Assembly: GCF_001039355.2 (NCBI RefSeq)
Contig: NW_019775839.1
Coordinates: forward strand, 62,001-126,000
Length of the DNA stretch: 64,000 bases
Direction: 5' to 3'
DNA from: Lingula anatina
Taxonomy: Eukaryota; Brachiopoda; Lingulata; Lingulida; Lingulidae
The notes under the pieces are model-generated. The model was not told the origin of the DNA, made no database searches, and saw only the letters and a program-made list of their open reading frames with translations. Numbering within the stretch: position 1 is the first letter of the stretch; every line of letters starts with the position of its first letter. Positions 1-11,826 of the stretch are shown piece after piece. The position numbers and the translations under genes are program-made.

Positions 1-1800
1 TGTTTAGTGAAACATTGGCGATCAAAACATATAACAATTATTATGTGTCTGGATGATGGTTTGGGATTTAGCGAAAATTAATAGCCTTGTGGAAATTTTA
101 CGAATCTAGTCAGACACGATTTAATTAAATCTGCTTTCGTTGTAAATGAAGTCAAAAGTATGAGACCAACACAGTAGTTAAACTGATTGGGATTACATTG
201 GAATTTGGAAAAAGGAATTCTATCAATAATTGACAAAACAGTTGCAGATTTAAAAGTTGATATAATGGAAAATATATCAAAAATGTCTGCTCGAAGTTTA
301 GCTAGATTTACGAGAAAAAATATATCTTAACATATAGTATTAGGTGATGAAACGAATATGATGACTAGAAATTTGCATCAAGTCATAAATGGCAGGAAAA
401 TTAGGATGATCTCGATGATTTGCAAGACACATTAAATATGCTGAATGAATTAAAATGTTGGTTATCTGACATAGACAGACTATTTAAATCGCAGAGCCAT
501 GTTCGTGGAAGATGTACCAAAAATACTGGGGTTTTCAGATGCATGCGATACGCACACGGAGGTTATTTGGTTCGATGCAATTTTGAGATTTGTCACAAAA
601 TGTGGTCCGATAGTGAGAAAAAGCAGAGCTCAACAACGAGAGAATGAAAGGCGTTACTTATTTCATTGCAGTCATTTACGAAATTTATTAAAAGTTGCAA
701 AAAGTTTACAGATAATCAAAACATTGTGAGAATAGTACACACTGGATCGATGAAAGTGCAGTTGTAAACACTGGCATTAAAATTTTTCAATTTTGTGTAG
801 AAAATAATATTATTTTTCAAATAAAATCGATTCCAAGGACAAAAAACGAAAAAGCGGGTTATATAAGTAAAATTATAGACAGACGTTTGTGAAGTTAAGA
901 AAAAATTCTCTAATTTTATGAATAAAAAATGGGGCACATATACAATAGATAAGGCTGCGTTCACATGAAAAATCTATTTTCTAAAAATCTAAAAATCTAT
1001 TTGCGGTATCTTGTGATCGCGGTCTGTGCCCTGAACACCCCGCGGCGTAATTACGGGCAGCGCGAGCCAGTTACTTCCAAAGCTGTAATTAATTCTCGGC
1101 GCTGCAAGCAAAGTGGACAGAGCAACAGATAAGATAAGATAAGATAAGAGTNCAGCGGTTGCATATAGAAAAATGTAATTGATTGTCTCTCGATATCGTA
1201 TATTAGTATTTAATAAGCACTTCGCTAGACCCAGGAAAATAACCAGTTCCGGTTCAGTCAAAGTTAAATATTAATAATCAAAGAACCGGGCAAATCACAA
1301 TATTTAAGTCGAAGGTCGAGAATAAGTGTTTCTAATAATTAAATAAATGTTAAATCAAAATTTCTATCCATGACGAGAGATATGAACCACCTGTCGCCCT
1401 AATTTTATTATAAAAAAGCAGCGTTTTGCCGCATTCAGGGTGTTCAGCGTGTCGGGCAAAATAGAAGCGTATCCGAGCCATAGAAAGGAGAGACTGAGGG
1501 CGAGACATCGTGGTCACATCTTCAACTCGATGTAGTCCATATGAGCAAAATAAAATTCCTTTCACAGGAAAAAGGGTGTTGTTCATAACTATACAGTGAC
1601 GCGCTTTTATCACCCGTAAAAGCCCCCGTTACAGATATCTCTAAATATGGGAAAATGTTAATCAGATTCATAATTCATGTTCATTTTCAATTCGTTATTA
1701 AGGTAAGTATTTTTTTCAGGTTGTAAGTATACTTGTACATCTTAAGAATAAAAGGATTTTTATGGTTGTCGTTTTTTAACTAAAATCGAATAAAATTGCC
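1..1800. other. AT-rich stretch without a supported gene
   Basis: I recognise no gene here. Short open frames of about 75 codons lie at 420-729 on the plus strand in two overlapping frames, with no recognisable domain and no convincing splice sites. A GATAA pentanucleotide run occupies about 1129-1148, just before a single n at 1152 that probably marks a scaffold gap. The frames could be remnants of a mobile element, but I cannot show that. Confidence 0.4.
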
Positions 1801-1812
1801 CGTTCTTCGTGG

Positions 1813-1958
1813 TCGACGCAAACAGGTATGCAACAGCTAATAGCAAGGGTTAACGAAATAAAATGATTTGAATTTGATGTGGTGGTTGGTTTTTTCGTTG
1901 CCAGTTATTAGACAATAAATGATTTATATGCGATTAAATGAAACGAATAAGCATATGA
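1813..1958 (+). repeat. Direct repeat, copy 1 of 2
   Basis: This roughly 140-bp segment recurs in the same orientation at 2593-2730. Both contain TAGCAAGGGTTAACGAAATA followed by a nearly identical stretch through GACAATAAATGATTTATATG. The copies differ by small indels. Nothing coding is visible. Confidence 0.8.
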
Positions 1959-2592
1959 ATGAATTTATTGTCGTTTAACGAGTCAACGAAAATGTATTAG
2001 AGAAGCAAGTCAGGTGAGGAAATTAGTTCATTGCGCAGTAGTATCGCGAAGAGAGTAGTTTTCATTCGAGACTGTTTCAGCCGTCTGCGTCGGACTGGTG
2101 AAGTAAATCGCAAATATGTGACAAAAGATTATTTTAAATAGTATCGATAGCAAACGCAGAGATTATAACCCGGTCAGAAAAGTAATGTATAAGAGAAGGT
2201 ATAAGAGGGGCCAGTTGCCATAAGTAGGTGTATTGAAAAAGGGTAGGGGCCTATACGTTTTGTAGTATTCGTGATTTACTAAGTGAAATTTCTACAGTGT
2301 TAAAGGTGCAAGCGGGATGTAGGTAACAAAGAAGAGGTGGTAGTAGTGATAAGCCTGTAAAAGGCGATAGTTTCTGATGTACAGTTAATTCGTGGTATGT
2401 ACGCATTCGGTAATACAGATTAGAATGCAACTGTGAAAATGGTTGGGAAGATTTTATTGAATTGTATAAAAGGTGGTTAAAAATTTAATGTGTACAACAA
2501 AGAAAATAGATGTATTGGTTAGGAGAAGTTGGTAGATGGTTATAGTTTGAGAGTTTGTGAAGTACATTTAACGCGTGGTACGTGCGCATTCT

Positions 2593-2730
2593 GCGACGCA
2601 GACAGGCATGCTCATACATGTAGCAAGGGTTAACGAAATAGAATTTGATGTGGTGGTTGGTTTTTTCGTTGCGAGTTATTAGACAATAAATGATTTATAT
2701 GCGATTAAGTTAACCTAATAAGAATATAAA
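2593..2730 (+). repeat. Direct repeat, copy 2 of 2
   Basis: Second copy of the segment at 1813-1958. The sequence just upstream is also partly repeated: a GTGGTATGTACGCATTC motif near 2392 resembles GTGGTACGTGCGCATTC near 2573. This suggests local nested duplication between the two copies. From 2740 to 3560 I see only AT-rich sequence with no gene. Confidence 0.8.
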
Positions 2731-3560
2731 TGTAGATACCCTGTAGATAACGTTTTAGACTACATGTTATACAAAATAAACACTTTAGATTTGGAACTGA
2801 AGATGTGTAGTTGTTGTTATATTCCCTCTCCGATGCCTCAGTTGTAGGCCTACAGTAAATAATATTTTAGAAAGAACCTGGGTAGGGAATATCATGGACC
2901 CCTACAAAATGTCTCTCTGTCAGGGTGGCTAGATCAGAACTTTTCTAACCGACTCATCAGCTGCAAACATAAAATCTTTGCCAGTAGAGCTATTGGCATG
3001 TTGTTAATATATAGCAGTAGATTTGTTGACTTCTTTGATTTTTAGAAATATAATATAGTTTGTATAAAACAGAAAATAAATGAATGAGCGTTCTTTTGTT
3101 ACATTTATACTGAGACACCCTGTATTTTTGCGTATACCTTCGTGACATCGTGCGTAAACTACATACCGTAACGCCTACGTAATGCTTTTAACTTAATTTC
3201 TAATTCAACGCAAATACACCAACTGCTTTGTTTTGTGCTCGTACACACACAAGTACGTTCACTTAACATTTTCTTGGTGGAGCGGTACGAAGAATTTGTG
3301 CGTAAAATATGCAGCAAATGAATTAGCTTTGGGTTCTCAACTATACCATTTTATATTACCAGTATGAGAATTTCTCAGCGTGCTCGACATTTCTCACCGG
3401 TCGGCGTGTGCTAAATAGCAGAGTTTGCATAAAATCTAATGATTTTTTGTATACGACTCGGTCAGTGGATCGTTGTCATACATATAGATATCGATTAGAA
3501 CTCTACAAAAGATCGTATATTTGATCATTGAAAGTGCCGAGAAACCAGACAATATCGACA

Positions 3561-3686
3561 ATGGCGGATCCAGGAGTTGGTCACAAGGACGAAAAAACAG
3601 TAGACAAGACGACCTACCATAAAATGTACAATGATTGGGAAATTGCTCGGTTTTTGTATCGTTTTGCTCGGTGCATGGTCTTTTAA
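3561..3686 (+). CDS. Small 41-codon ORF, possible first exon or uORF
   Basis: The frame opens with Met-Ala-Asp-Pro-Gly after a purine-rich context and closes at TAA 3684-3686. The product is hydrophilic at the N-terminus and ends in an aromatic stretch (residues 32-41). I recognise no family. It sits directly before a dispersed repeat. It might be the first exon of a gene whose remainder is lost, or a chance frame. Confidence 0.15.
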   Translation: MADPGVGHKDEKTVDKTTYHKMYNDWEIARFLYRFARCMVF

Positions 3687-3723
3687 GAGGTAGAAGAGGA
3701 TATCTTAAACATAACAGGGCATA

Positions 3724-3999
3724 CCAGGGGCGGACCCAGGATTATTTGAAGGGGAGGGGGAGGTCCGCGGATGCAAAGCCGACCCCCCCCCCCCCCAACT
3801 TGGCGTGGGGGTTCGGAACCCTCTGAAGGGCCACGAAAAATTTTGGTATTTAAGAGGGTGAACGGTACCATATGGTACGGTTTAGAACTATGATTCAGCA
3901 AGTCGAAATTCTCATTTCAAGAGGGGACCAGAAATCGAATTGGGGGGGGGGGGGGTCAGGACCCCCTGACCCCCCTCTAAATCCACCACTGCCCACTGC
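3724..3999. repeat. Dispersed repeat with G-rich and C-rich tracts
   Basis: The element opens with AGGGGCGGACCCAGGA and closes near CTAAATCCACCACTGCCC, two ends that read as imperfect inverted repeats. Poly-C lies at about 3782-3797 and poly-G near 3939-3953. Part of it (about 3845-3940, including GGTACGGTTTAGAACTATGA) reappears in reverse orientation around 43,430-43,530 and again after 44,022. It is therefore a mobile or dispersed repeat rather than unique sequence. Confidence 0.65.
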
Positions 4000-4009
4000 C
4001 AAACCCCTT

Positions 4010-5400
4010 ATCCGCCATGGATTGAGAAGATCGTATCTTTAGATCCATGACATTCCCATGTCAGCTTTGTAGTCATTGGTTTGAATCAGATAGAGGACGC
4101 CTGTATATAGGCCTATATATACATACATGAAGGCCTATATGAATCTGTATACGTACCCTGTTAACTTGAGGATAATACATGGCTGCTTGATAGTTCCGTC
4201 AAACCGTATCCTGTAGATATTTTACCCTGTTCTGTTCCTTATTCTAGTGATTCATTTACTGTGCATAAAATAAACAACGAAACACCTTCATCTGGATACA
4301 TTTTCACAACTAATAATACTTATACATTGCTCTTTTCAGCCGACGTTTTGTCTTTTATTATTGATAAGATAGTTGAACATGTGTTCGTAATGTGGACAGT
4401 GTATACTTATTAGCCGTATATACCTGATGTCTCCTTTAAGTAAACAGGACAAACAAATTATATAAATAATATGTGTTAAAGAAACCCATGCTCTACAGTC
4501 ATGGAACGTGCCTGTAGTTCCGTGTCACATATGTAGAAGAAATACATATGAATGATTTAAGTTTACGTGAAACTCAAATAACGATTCGTGTGTGTGTGTG
4601 TTGAGATATTCGCCGACCTAAGTCCGCACACAACTGTATACTGCTGTAATAAATGAGACACTAAGAGCCCGCTTGTCACTGTATTATTCATAAGATAGGC
4701 CTACATGTAACAGGCATTCAATCATTTCGTCATGCATGCCACATATTGCTACTATGGACTTCACTTCTACAAAATATTTTAATTCCATTAATTGTACTGA
4801 AAACACGCTGATCAATCAAAGGAAATATATCTAGTTTGGTATTTTATATATTGATTTTACAAAGATTTAATACAAAGATATATTTAGTTAAACAAAGTTT
4901 GGAATTTTAGTAAACACAATAGGCCTACAACCGTACGACACTGCCTGAAACACTTATTTCCAAACACAATCCTAAGAAAATTTATGCATTTTATTTTGGA
5001 CCTGTGCGTTCTTTTATTTTTGCTTATTGCTATTTAAAATCGCTGAGTTAACATAACACCGTCTTGGTCTTCATAAAATAGAGAATTTTAAGAAACTACA
5101 AATGTACTTTTTTACCTTAGTGATTGAATCAATCAAAAGTAGGCCTAAATTACTAACAGACTTTTAATGGGAATCTCTCGTACAGAGGAAAACTGCTGAA
5201 CTCGTTAATCGATTTGTTCAACCCGTAGGCCCTATGTGTAATCTCTCGCGTTCTGTACGAATAGGAAGGGAAGTTTCCACCAAATAGACCAACCACGGAC
5301 TGTAGGACTTGCATTATTCGAAAGGTGCGATGTGCGCATGACCGGAATTGTGCACTGCAGGGGTCAAAATAGTACCGGAAGCGTTGTTGACAGCGTTAGG
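4010..5400. other. Intergenic AT-rich sequence
   Basis: No gene, RNA or clear repeat is visible. Short AGGCCTA/TAGGCCT words recur, as in the 5' and 3' flanks of neighbouring genes. A short GT run is at about 4590-4602. Confidence 0.4.
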
Positions 5401-5405
5401 AACAC

Positions 5406-6021
5406 ATGATGGAAGCAGAAGACGTGCCGGGGGCGATATTAAACAAGCCATTTGAGCCGACAATGGTGCCGGAGTTGAAACGTTGGTTAAAATGTAGGTT
5501 GCCCACACATCAGGCAAAAAAGAAGAGCTGATAAAAAGGTATGTTACAAGATATTTTCTTAAATACACGACCAAAAACAAAACCCTTATGTGGTCATTAT
5601 GTAATTATGTTCACCTGAGTCATTCATTGGGGAGATAAATTTGTCACCTGGTTCAGGCAATTATCTGATACAATCTCTGAGGTGGGCTAGTGCACTGTAC
5701 AATAAAATTAGTACAAGCTCACTGTCATTATTAGTGCATCTATCATTCGTTTCTTCATTATCCTTCTGTTGTGTATCCAAGTAGATTTCGGTTAAAAATA
5801 TGACATGTCAATTTTCTGTTTTGTCATCAGTCTAATATGTATGTATGTAAATAATCACTGTTATAGATGTATTGATGATGACTTTAATAATTATTTTCAT
5901 GACTATTTTTTACTTGTTTTATAGGTGTAAACTGTACAGTGAGGATAGAGAGAGAAACAAAATATTGGATCCAGACAGTGGAGTTTGGAAGAGAAAATTA
6001 GAAGTAGGCCTACCAGATTGA
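5406..6021 (+). pseudogene. SAP-domain protein fragment with a frameshift
   Basis: Exon 1 runs 5406-5538 and starts with two in-frame Met codons. It encodes an acidic leader, then Met-Val-Pro-Glu-Leu-Lys-Arg-Trp-Leu-Lys-Cys-Arg, the first helix of a SAP DNA-binding motif. A small indel at about 5493-5505 then breaks the frame. The second SAP helix (Lys-Lys-Glu-Glu-Leu-Ile-Lys-Arg) is readable only in another frame. The exon ends at AG|GTATGT. Exon 2 (acceptor TATAG, 5925-6021) continues in phase with the second-helix frame and stops at TGA 6019-6021. AATAAA lies at 6107-6112. Similar SAP leaders occur in transposon-associated and YqaJ-type proteins of marine invertebrates. The break may be real decay or a sequencing error; I favour a remnant. 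Confidence 0.55.
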
Positions 6022-6339
6022 AGTTTGAATCAAGACAGTGGAGAATGGACCAAGCCCTTGAAGGGAATGCCCAAACCGTTTATTTTTTTTAAATATTTGT
6101 CTTTGAATAAATACAATTCAAGATTTTGTTTCACAATTTTATTTTGCATAATAAAACCAATGATGTTGCCTTGGAAATATCTTTCCAAGGTACCTTATGA
6201 TATTTCATGTTTTAAAATGCAATGTTTTAAACATTTTCTAGATATGATCAAGTGCAATGTGATAATAAAAATGTGATATTTGGTAAAATTGTTCTCTTTT
6301 TTGTTATTTGCATAAGTAATATACGATTCAATACTCCTT

Positions 6340-6448
6340 CACAGTCAGGATTAAACCTGGTTTTAGTTTTACTGAGGTCTAAGCAATGGCGATAACAAAA
6401 CTCTTAAACTAAAGTAAAACTAAAACCAGCTTTAACCTTGCTGTGAAA
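6340..6448. repeat. Inverted repeat (hairpin or MITE remnant)
   Basis: About 6340-6373 and 6412-6447 are inverted copies of each other, sharing CTGGTTTTAGTTTTACT and flanking TCACAG-like words, with a loop of about 40 bases. This fits a short non-autonomous transposon end pair or a foldback. It lies between the SAP remnant and the ApoL-like gene. Confidence 0.6.
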
Positions 6449-7035
6449 TCAAACCAAAGTTTCACATGACAATTTTCATGCCATTTTTTATACTGAGGTA
6501 ATGTCAGAGCATAAAAAGTCATGAAAATTTTAAATTCCTCGTAGGTTTCAAGACCGATGAAATATTTACCCATTTCAGGTTTGTTGTGCATAGACTTTAT
6601 CCTGAAAGTGTGTTTGTCAACTTCCTCATGTGCTTTGGACAGTTATTCCAGCATTTTATGTANCCAGTGCTGCAAGGTGAATCACAGTATCGAAGCGTTA
6701 TTTTGGTAAGCATTAAATTGAAGTTAATCTCGGAGCAAAATGAATGTATAAAACAAATATATTGATAAATTTATGTAAAAAAAAATTAAGATATCCTCTT
6801 CCTCTTTCTCTCTAAAATAACATCAAAAGAAAACTAATTTTACTGAAGAGAAATGTAGGGATATGATAATATTAACTAGAAGAAAATGAGAACAGAATTG
6901 TCACTGTGAAAGAAATCCTGTACATATGTATATGTATAGGCCTATATCTATATTTACCCAAATCTGCACGCTTATCTTCATGTGCTTCTATATTAATTTT
7001 GTTATAAATATGTTTTAGGTGTTAGACGGACAACC

Positions 7036-7845
7036 ATGCAATTGAAAATTGAGAGACAACTCAAAAAATATGTGACTGATTGCGAAAGGGCATTCGAGGA
7101 AGTTGAAAAAACAAAGGATGTCGCCGTCAAACGACTGAGGGAGCTGGCGGTCGAATTAGAAGACCAGCAGCGGAAAATGGATATCGTTAAGATCTCGGCT
7201 GCATCGTCTGGTGTAGTTGGAGGCGGACTTGTCCTCACGGGCTTTGGGTTGGCTTTCTTTACATTTGGTGCTTCGCTCGTGGTTACAGCTGTAGGCACCG
7301 TCGTAGGAGGTACTTCGTTACTGACCAAGGCCGCGACAGATATCGCTGAGGTGGTCATTAACAGCAAAAAGATGAAAAAGGCGCAGGAAGCACTGCAAAA
7401 ATACAAAGAATCTTTCAGTGCAGCCTCAAAATCTATATCAAAATTAAAGAATTTTGTAGCAGATAATAAATTGGACACCCAAAACCTGGTGCATAATTTA
7501 CTTGCTAGAGCTGGCCAGCTGTTAAAACACCCAGTTTCTTTATTGGCTCTTCGCGTAGTTTCTTCCACTGTGGTGGCAGGTCGCAGTGCGGTGATAACCG
7601 TCAAGGAGGCCGTTTGTAAAGGATCCATGACGGTGTCAGAAGCTGGGGGACCCTTGATTAAAACATTAACCACTGCACAGAAAATAGGTAAAGTGGCCGG
7701 GGCAACAGGTGCGGTTGTGGGCATAGCTTTTGATTTGAAGGACCTGATTGAAACGTCTATAAAACTGCACAAAAAGAAACATTCAGAGGTAGCGTGCCAA
7801 CTACATGCCAAGGCAAACAGTTTGGAAACTTCTTATTCGGCGTAA
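7036..7845 (+). CDS. Apolipoprotein-L-like protein, 269 aa
   Basis: A single coding exon. ATG 7036 has A at -3. A splice acceptor (TTTTAG) at 7018 suggests a non-coding 5' exon, possibly ending at a GTAAGC donor near 6706. There is no signal peptide. Residues 1-50 are a charged amphipathic helix. Residues 53-97 form a Gly-rich hydrophobic hairpin (Gly-Gly-Gly near 62-64, Phe-Gly-Ala-Ser at 77-80, Gly-Gly at 91-92), the membrane-inserting core of the ApoL family. Residues 105-140 are a Lys-rich helix, and 219-233 a second hydrophobic stretch. Family members are intracellular or secreted lipid-binding, membrane-acting proteins, several tied to innate defence. Family membership is inferred from this architecture; the exact role is unknown. 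AATAAA-like signals follow the stop directly. Confidence 0.7.
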   Translation: MQLKIERQLKKYVTDCERAFEEVEKTKDVAVKRLRELAVELEDQQRKMDIVKISAASSGVVGGGLVLTGFGLAFFTFGASLVVTAVGTVVGGTSLLTKAATDIAEVVINSKKMKKAQEALQKYKESFSAASKSISKLKNFVADNKLDTQNLVHNLLARAGQLLKHPVSLLALRVVSSTVVAGRSAVITVKEAVCKGSMTVSEAGGPLIKTLTTAQKIGKVAGATGAVVGIAFDLKDLIETSIKLHKKKHSEVACQLHAKANSLETSYSA

Positions 7846-8990
7846 AAATAAAACCAGCGGAGTGATGAAAAGTAATTGAAAACGTTTGAACAAGAGAAAA
7901 GTTATAAAAACCAAAAAGGCCTACATTACCTGTTAATAATTGCCAATGAGCATATTTATTCGCTATCGAGAAATATACCGTCCCCAGAGATAACAGCTTT
8001 ATTTGTAATATTTGACGTAGTATAACTTATGCAAACAATTATAATTTTGACAGAATTATACACTTGATTTATACAAATGTAATGCATGAATTTAAATATT
8101 GTTTATGATATTTTATGCATTCAGACACATAAGCCTCTGACACATTTTTTTTCACTGAAACTAGTGAGACAATATTGACCCCCTCTCATGAAAATGCACT
8201 TCAATCATTTATTTATCTCATGAAATCTGTTAAACATACATCTTAAAGGAAATTGTAATATGCTTTCTTAAAGATTCTCCCCTTGAAGATTGACATTTCA
8301 ATAGTAAAGTGTGCTTAGACCTTTACAGACAGAAGTGCAGTTGCTGAGGGCAAGAGAGATTGTCTTCAATTATTTTTGATATATCACAATTTACAAGTGC
8401 AATTAAAAGAAATTATCGCATATTGAAAATTTTATATTTAATTCTGTAGTTACCTGTTGTACCAGCACCTATAATAAAGATGGATGTTAAGAAAACGATT
8501 TTTTGTAGTTTGTCTTGCTAATCAGAAATTTGACAATGCTCGGTTGCTAGGCTATTGTTTATCCGAGGTCTTCTATCTGTTACAAAAGCGTATATAAGTC
8601 TTGGCTATGTTTTATAAATATTGTGAAAAATTAAAATAATGGTTTGATGTTTCTGATTGGAAATATAATATTGGAGACACGTGTGACCCCTACCAGCAAG
8701 CTGGCGCGTGCAACACTTCAATCTGTAAAAGCTACCTTAAGATTAAACCCACTTCTTGGTCTTTGTGTCAACCTTACTGTATACTCATGAGAACCGATAT
8801 TAACTCTGTTGATTATTGAAGTACACGTGGGAAATTTTTCTTCTCTTACGAAGAATAACACCTGCATCATGGGTCAAAATATTATATCAATTTGTCCCAT
8901 ACATGAGCTAATCCATTGGTAACCCATTTCCTCAAAAACACCTGTAACAAGCCAACCACTTCTTGGCTTTCTTGTGCTTTAACAAGAAAG
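7846..8990. other. Intergenic region and likely lectin promoter
   Basis: AT-rich with no gene. A TATA-like GTATATAAG at about 8590-8598 precedes the lectin start codon by about 400 bases and could be its core promoter if the 5' UTR is long. That link is an inference from spacing only. Confidence 0.3.
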
Positions 8991-10219
8991 ATGAGGGTCT
9001 TGCTTTTCGGGTTGTTCACTTCGTTGTGTGTTCTGGTATATAGCCAGGATGTCAACATGCTCCTTGAAGAGGTAGATCAGCTGCGTTTCCAGCTTAAAAA
9101 GGCACAATCTTCATTAACAAAGCTGCAGAATAAGTGTATGGCTGGTCAAGGTTTGTACAGACATTTTCAAAGATATTTTAGCCAATGTTTAACTGCCACA
9201 AAGGACAAATTTCATTTTAATCAAATTTCACTAATACTATAGAGAGTTTGTGATAAAAAGAACTGAGTGATGACTAAAGTAAACTGTCTCGTTATGAACA
9301 CAGTAAAAAAGATAAACCCCCAAGACACAAGCCCTCAAAACACCTGCCAGCTTACTACATTGATCTCCTTAGCAATTCCCTCGGACTTCGTGCAATTTGG
9401 ACAGTCTTCCTACAAACTGGTGACAAACCCGAAGCTGGCGTACAAGCCTGCGGAGGATTACTGCAGAACGCTGCACCCTCGGGCTCACCTCGTCACTATC
9501 GAATCCAAGGAAGAGAACCAGTTTTTGCGCGACCTCATGGTTAATGGTGAGAGAAATTAGAAAGCTTTCCTAACCAATAAATATAATACACAGTTGTTGT
9601 AGTATTTCGGTCATTGTTTTTACATCTTAGTGTGAAATTTTCTCAGCAAGAAAAGTTATTTAGCTGCTTTCGAGAAATTTAAGTAGTTTGTTCCTAGAAT
9701 TTTGTCGATGCTTTAATTTATTCAAAGTGTAATGTTATAAGAATACATATATGTTTAAATTTCCAAGAAGGGCCCATATTTGTTTTTACATTCAGGGCAA
9801 ACAGTTGATCACGACTACTTCTGTCGCTTCAAATAAGGCTAGCGCATATGTTCTGGTAACAAAATTAAGAAACGGAAACTCTTTCTCGTATTGCTCTCGG
9901 GTTCGGCCACAAAGATCATAGTTTAACCTGTATAATATCTCTCATTTTATCTATTCTTTAACCAGACCATGGCACTTATTTCGCCCTCATCGGAGGAAAC
10001 GATCTTGCCAAGGAGGGCGATTGGCGCTGGATATCCACAGGGAAACCCATGCAGTACACTAACTGGACGCCAGGCATGCCTGATAACAGCGGCAACTACG
10101 AACACTGCGTCACCATGCTGGACAGTGGGAAGTGGAACGATCTGGGTTGTGATTACGTTGAAGATGGTTTCTTCTGTGAAATCGATCCTGATCTCTCAAC
10201 TGAGAGTATCTTGGGCTAG
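8991..10219 (+). CDS. Secreted C-type lectin, 195 aa, three exons
   Basis: Exons are 8991-9150, 9373-9546 and 9966-10219. All junctions are GT-AG and in phase, and the stop is TAG 10217-10219. Residues 1-18 form a signal peptide, which is why I chose this Met over the in-frame one at 8916. Residues 20-50 are a short heptad-like coiled coil that may oligomerise the protein. Residues 54-184 are a C-type lectin domain. Its four canonical Cys are 84, 159, 173 and 182 (pairs 84-182 and 159-173), with a Trp-Asn-Asp motif at 168-170. The sugar-specificity triplet is Met-Pro-Asp (149-151) instead of Glu-Pro-Asn or Gln-Pro-Asp, so ligand preference cannot be predicted. It is a short-form domain without the extra N-terminal Cys pair. 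Likely an extracellular pattern-recognition or agglutinating lectin. Confidence 0.88.
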
Positions 10220-10328
10220 GAGCATTTTGCAACTCGCGATCGTATAGACTCTTGAATATCATGCCCAGTATATGTGGCTGGGTGGCCTCTAGACTTCGTT
10301 CAAGTCTGGTACATGTACCTTGTTACAT

Positions 10329-10361
10329 CTAAGATCTAATAAACGGAATATTAGATCTTAG
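10329..10361 (+). terminator. Poly(A) signal inside a perfect hairpin
   Basis: Thirteen-base arms at 10329-10341 (CTAAGATCTAATA) and 10349-10361 pair perfectly around a 7-base loop. The AATAAA at 10338-10343 spans the arm and loop. It lies 110 bases after the lectin stop and is the most likely cleavage signal for that gene. Confidence 0.55.
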
Positions 10362-10767
10362 GTTACATGTATCTACCTAAGATGGTAGGAATTAGCATGT
10401 ACATTTCTCGTCTTTTATGGAATCAAATTTACATAGTTCCTTTTGGGATGTAATAGTCATATTGAAAGTTAACTCGATGTACTTTCATAAACTCAAGGAC
10501 CAAAACTGAATAAAAATATCAGATTTCAGCATCGCTTGAATGTAGTTTTTCAACAATTTTATAAGTGTTTACTAAGAACTGTTGTAAGGAACTAGAGACT
10601 GCACATTTTACAACGACAAAAAGTGACAACAACACGCAATACTGCACACATTTTAATCCGTAAACAAACGAGAAAAAGCAGCTTTTCTTTTAGTTAAAGC
10701 CTGCATTGGTGTTAAATTTCATGATTTAGTTAATACATCAGTACACAGAGGTTTCAGTAAATCAGCT

Positions 10768-11083
10768 TACCATCAGATTTAAGGAATGATAAAGAGGTTT
10801 GCAGTCCCTCCCTCTCTCAAATGTCTTCTCCAGTCAATGGCAATGAGTTTTTCAAATAAAGTTTAAACTGTAAACTAATCATTGACCTCTTTATGAAGAC
10901 AGGGTTCATATGATGTAATTGTAGATAACATAAACATTTGATAACGTTACTCTATTTCATAAATCATTTTGAATAATATGCAGACATGTAACCAATAATA
11001 TGAAAGTTTGATATTGATATTGGTTTGATATATATTGATATAACAGTACATATATATATTTTGAATAATAAGATATGAAACCA

Positions 11084-11133
<50 letters not shown>

Positions 11134-11380
11134 CATTTTGAATGATATTAAGATAGGAAACCAATAGCATATAAGCTAAGCATCAGATATAAGGAATGAA
11201 AAGAGGTTTGCAATCCTTATCACTAATGTGTTCTTCAGTCAAAGGCTATGATATTTCAAATAAAGTTTAATCTGTAAACCATTCCTTGACCTCAATAAGA
11301 AGACAAGGTTCATATAATGTTATTATAGATAACATAACTAAAGCCTTGATTATCTTCTCTTTGGTTTGATTTCATAAATT
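10768..11380. repeat. Two diverged direct copies around a (TA)n tract
   Basis: Roughly 10768-10960 and 11178-11380 align in the same orientation. Shared words include AAGAGGTTTGCA, TTTCAAATAAAGTTTAA and GACCTC...AAGACA. A (TA)n microsatellite occupies about 11084-11130 between them. Nothing coding is visible. Confidence 0.65.
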
Positions 11381-11826
11381 ATTCAGAGTAATATGCAGAT
11401 ATAAAACCTTTGATATATCATGTATAATTATGTAGCAGTATATAAATAAGAATTACAAACATGCATGATTTGCATAAATATGTTTAGAGAAATTATCAAT
11501 TCCATACCTAATCTTTCTTTGGCTACTATCTAATAACATTGAAAAACAATGCATTAGTACTTCATCAATATTATATTATATTTGTGTGATTTCAATTTGT
11601 ACCATAACCCACAGTTTTTCAAAGTAAGGTACGAACTTATTGGCCAATATTCCAAACTCAAAAATACAGATTAATTATACAATCAATTATACAGATCAAA
11701 TATTGCATTTTGAGCACAAGCAGTACTCCATAACTTCAAAATGGTAATTTAAGTGTTAGTCATGTTATATTCCCATTATAACACATTCTGTACTTAAGAT
11801 GCAATATTGCACTTTTTAGTCTTTAT

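Noticed and set aside
420-729. Overlapping plus-strand frames near the left end
   Set aside because: Two frames overlap without splice signals or recognisable motifs; chance or decayed repeat is more likely than a gene.
7002-7811. 269-codon open frame on the minus strand over the ApoL-like gene
   Set aside because: It is the antisense shadow. The plus frame has the family architecture, a good start context and poly(A) signals.
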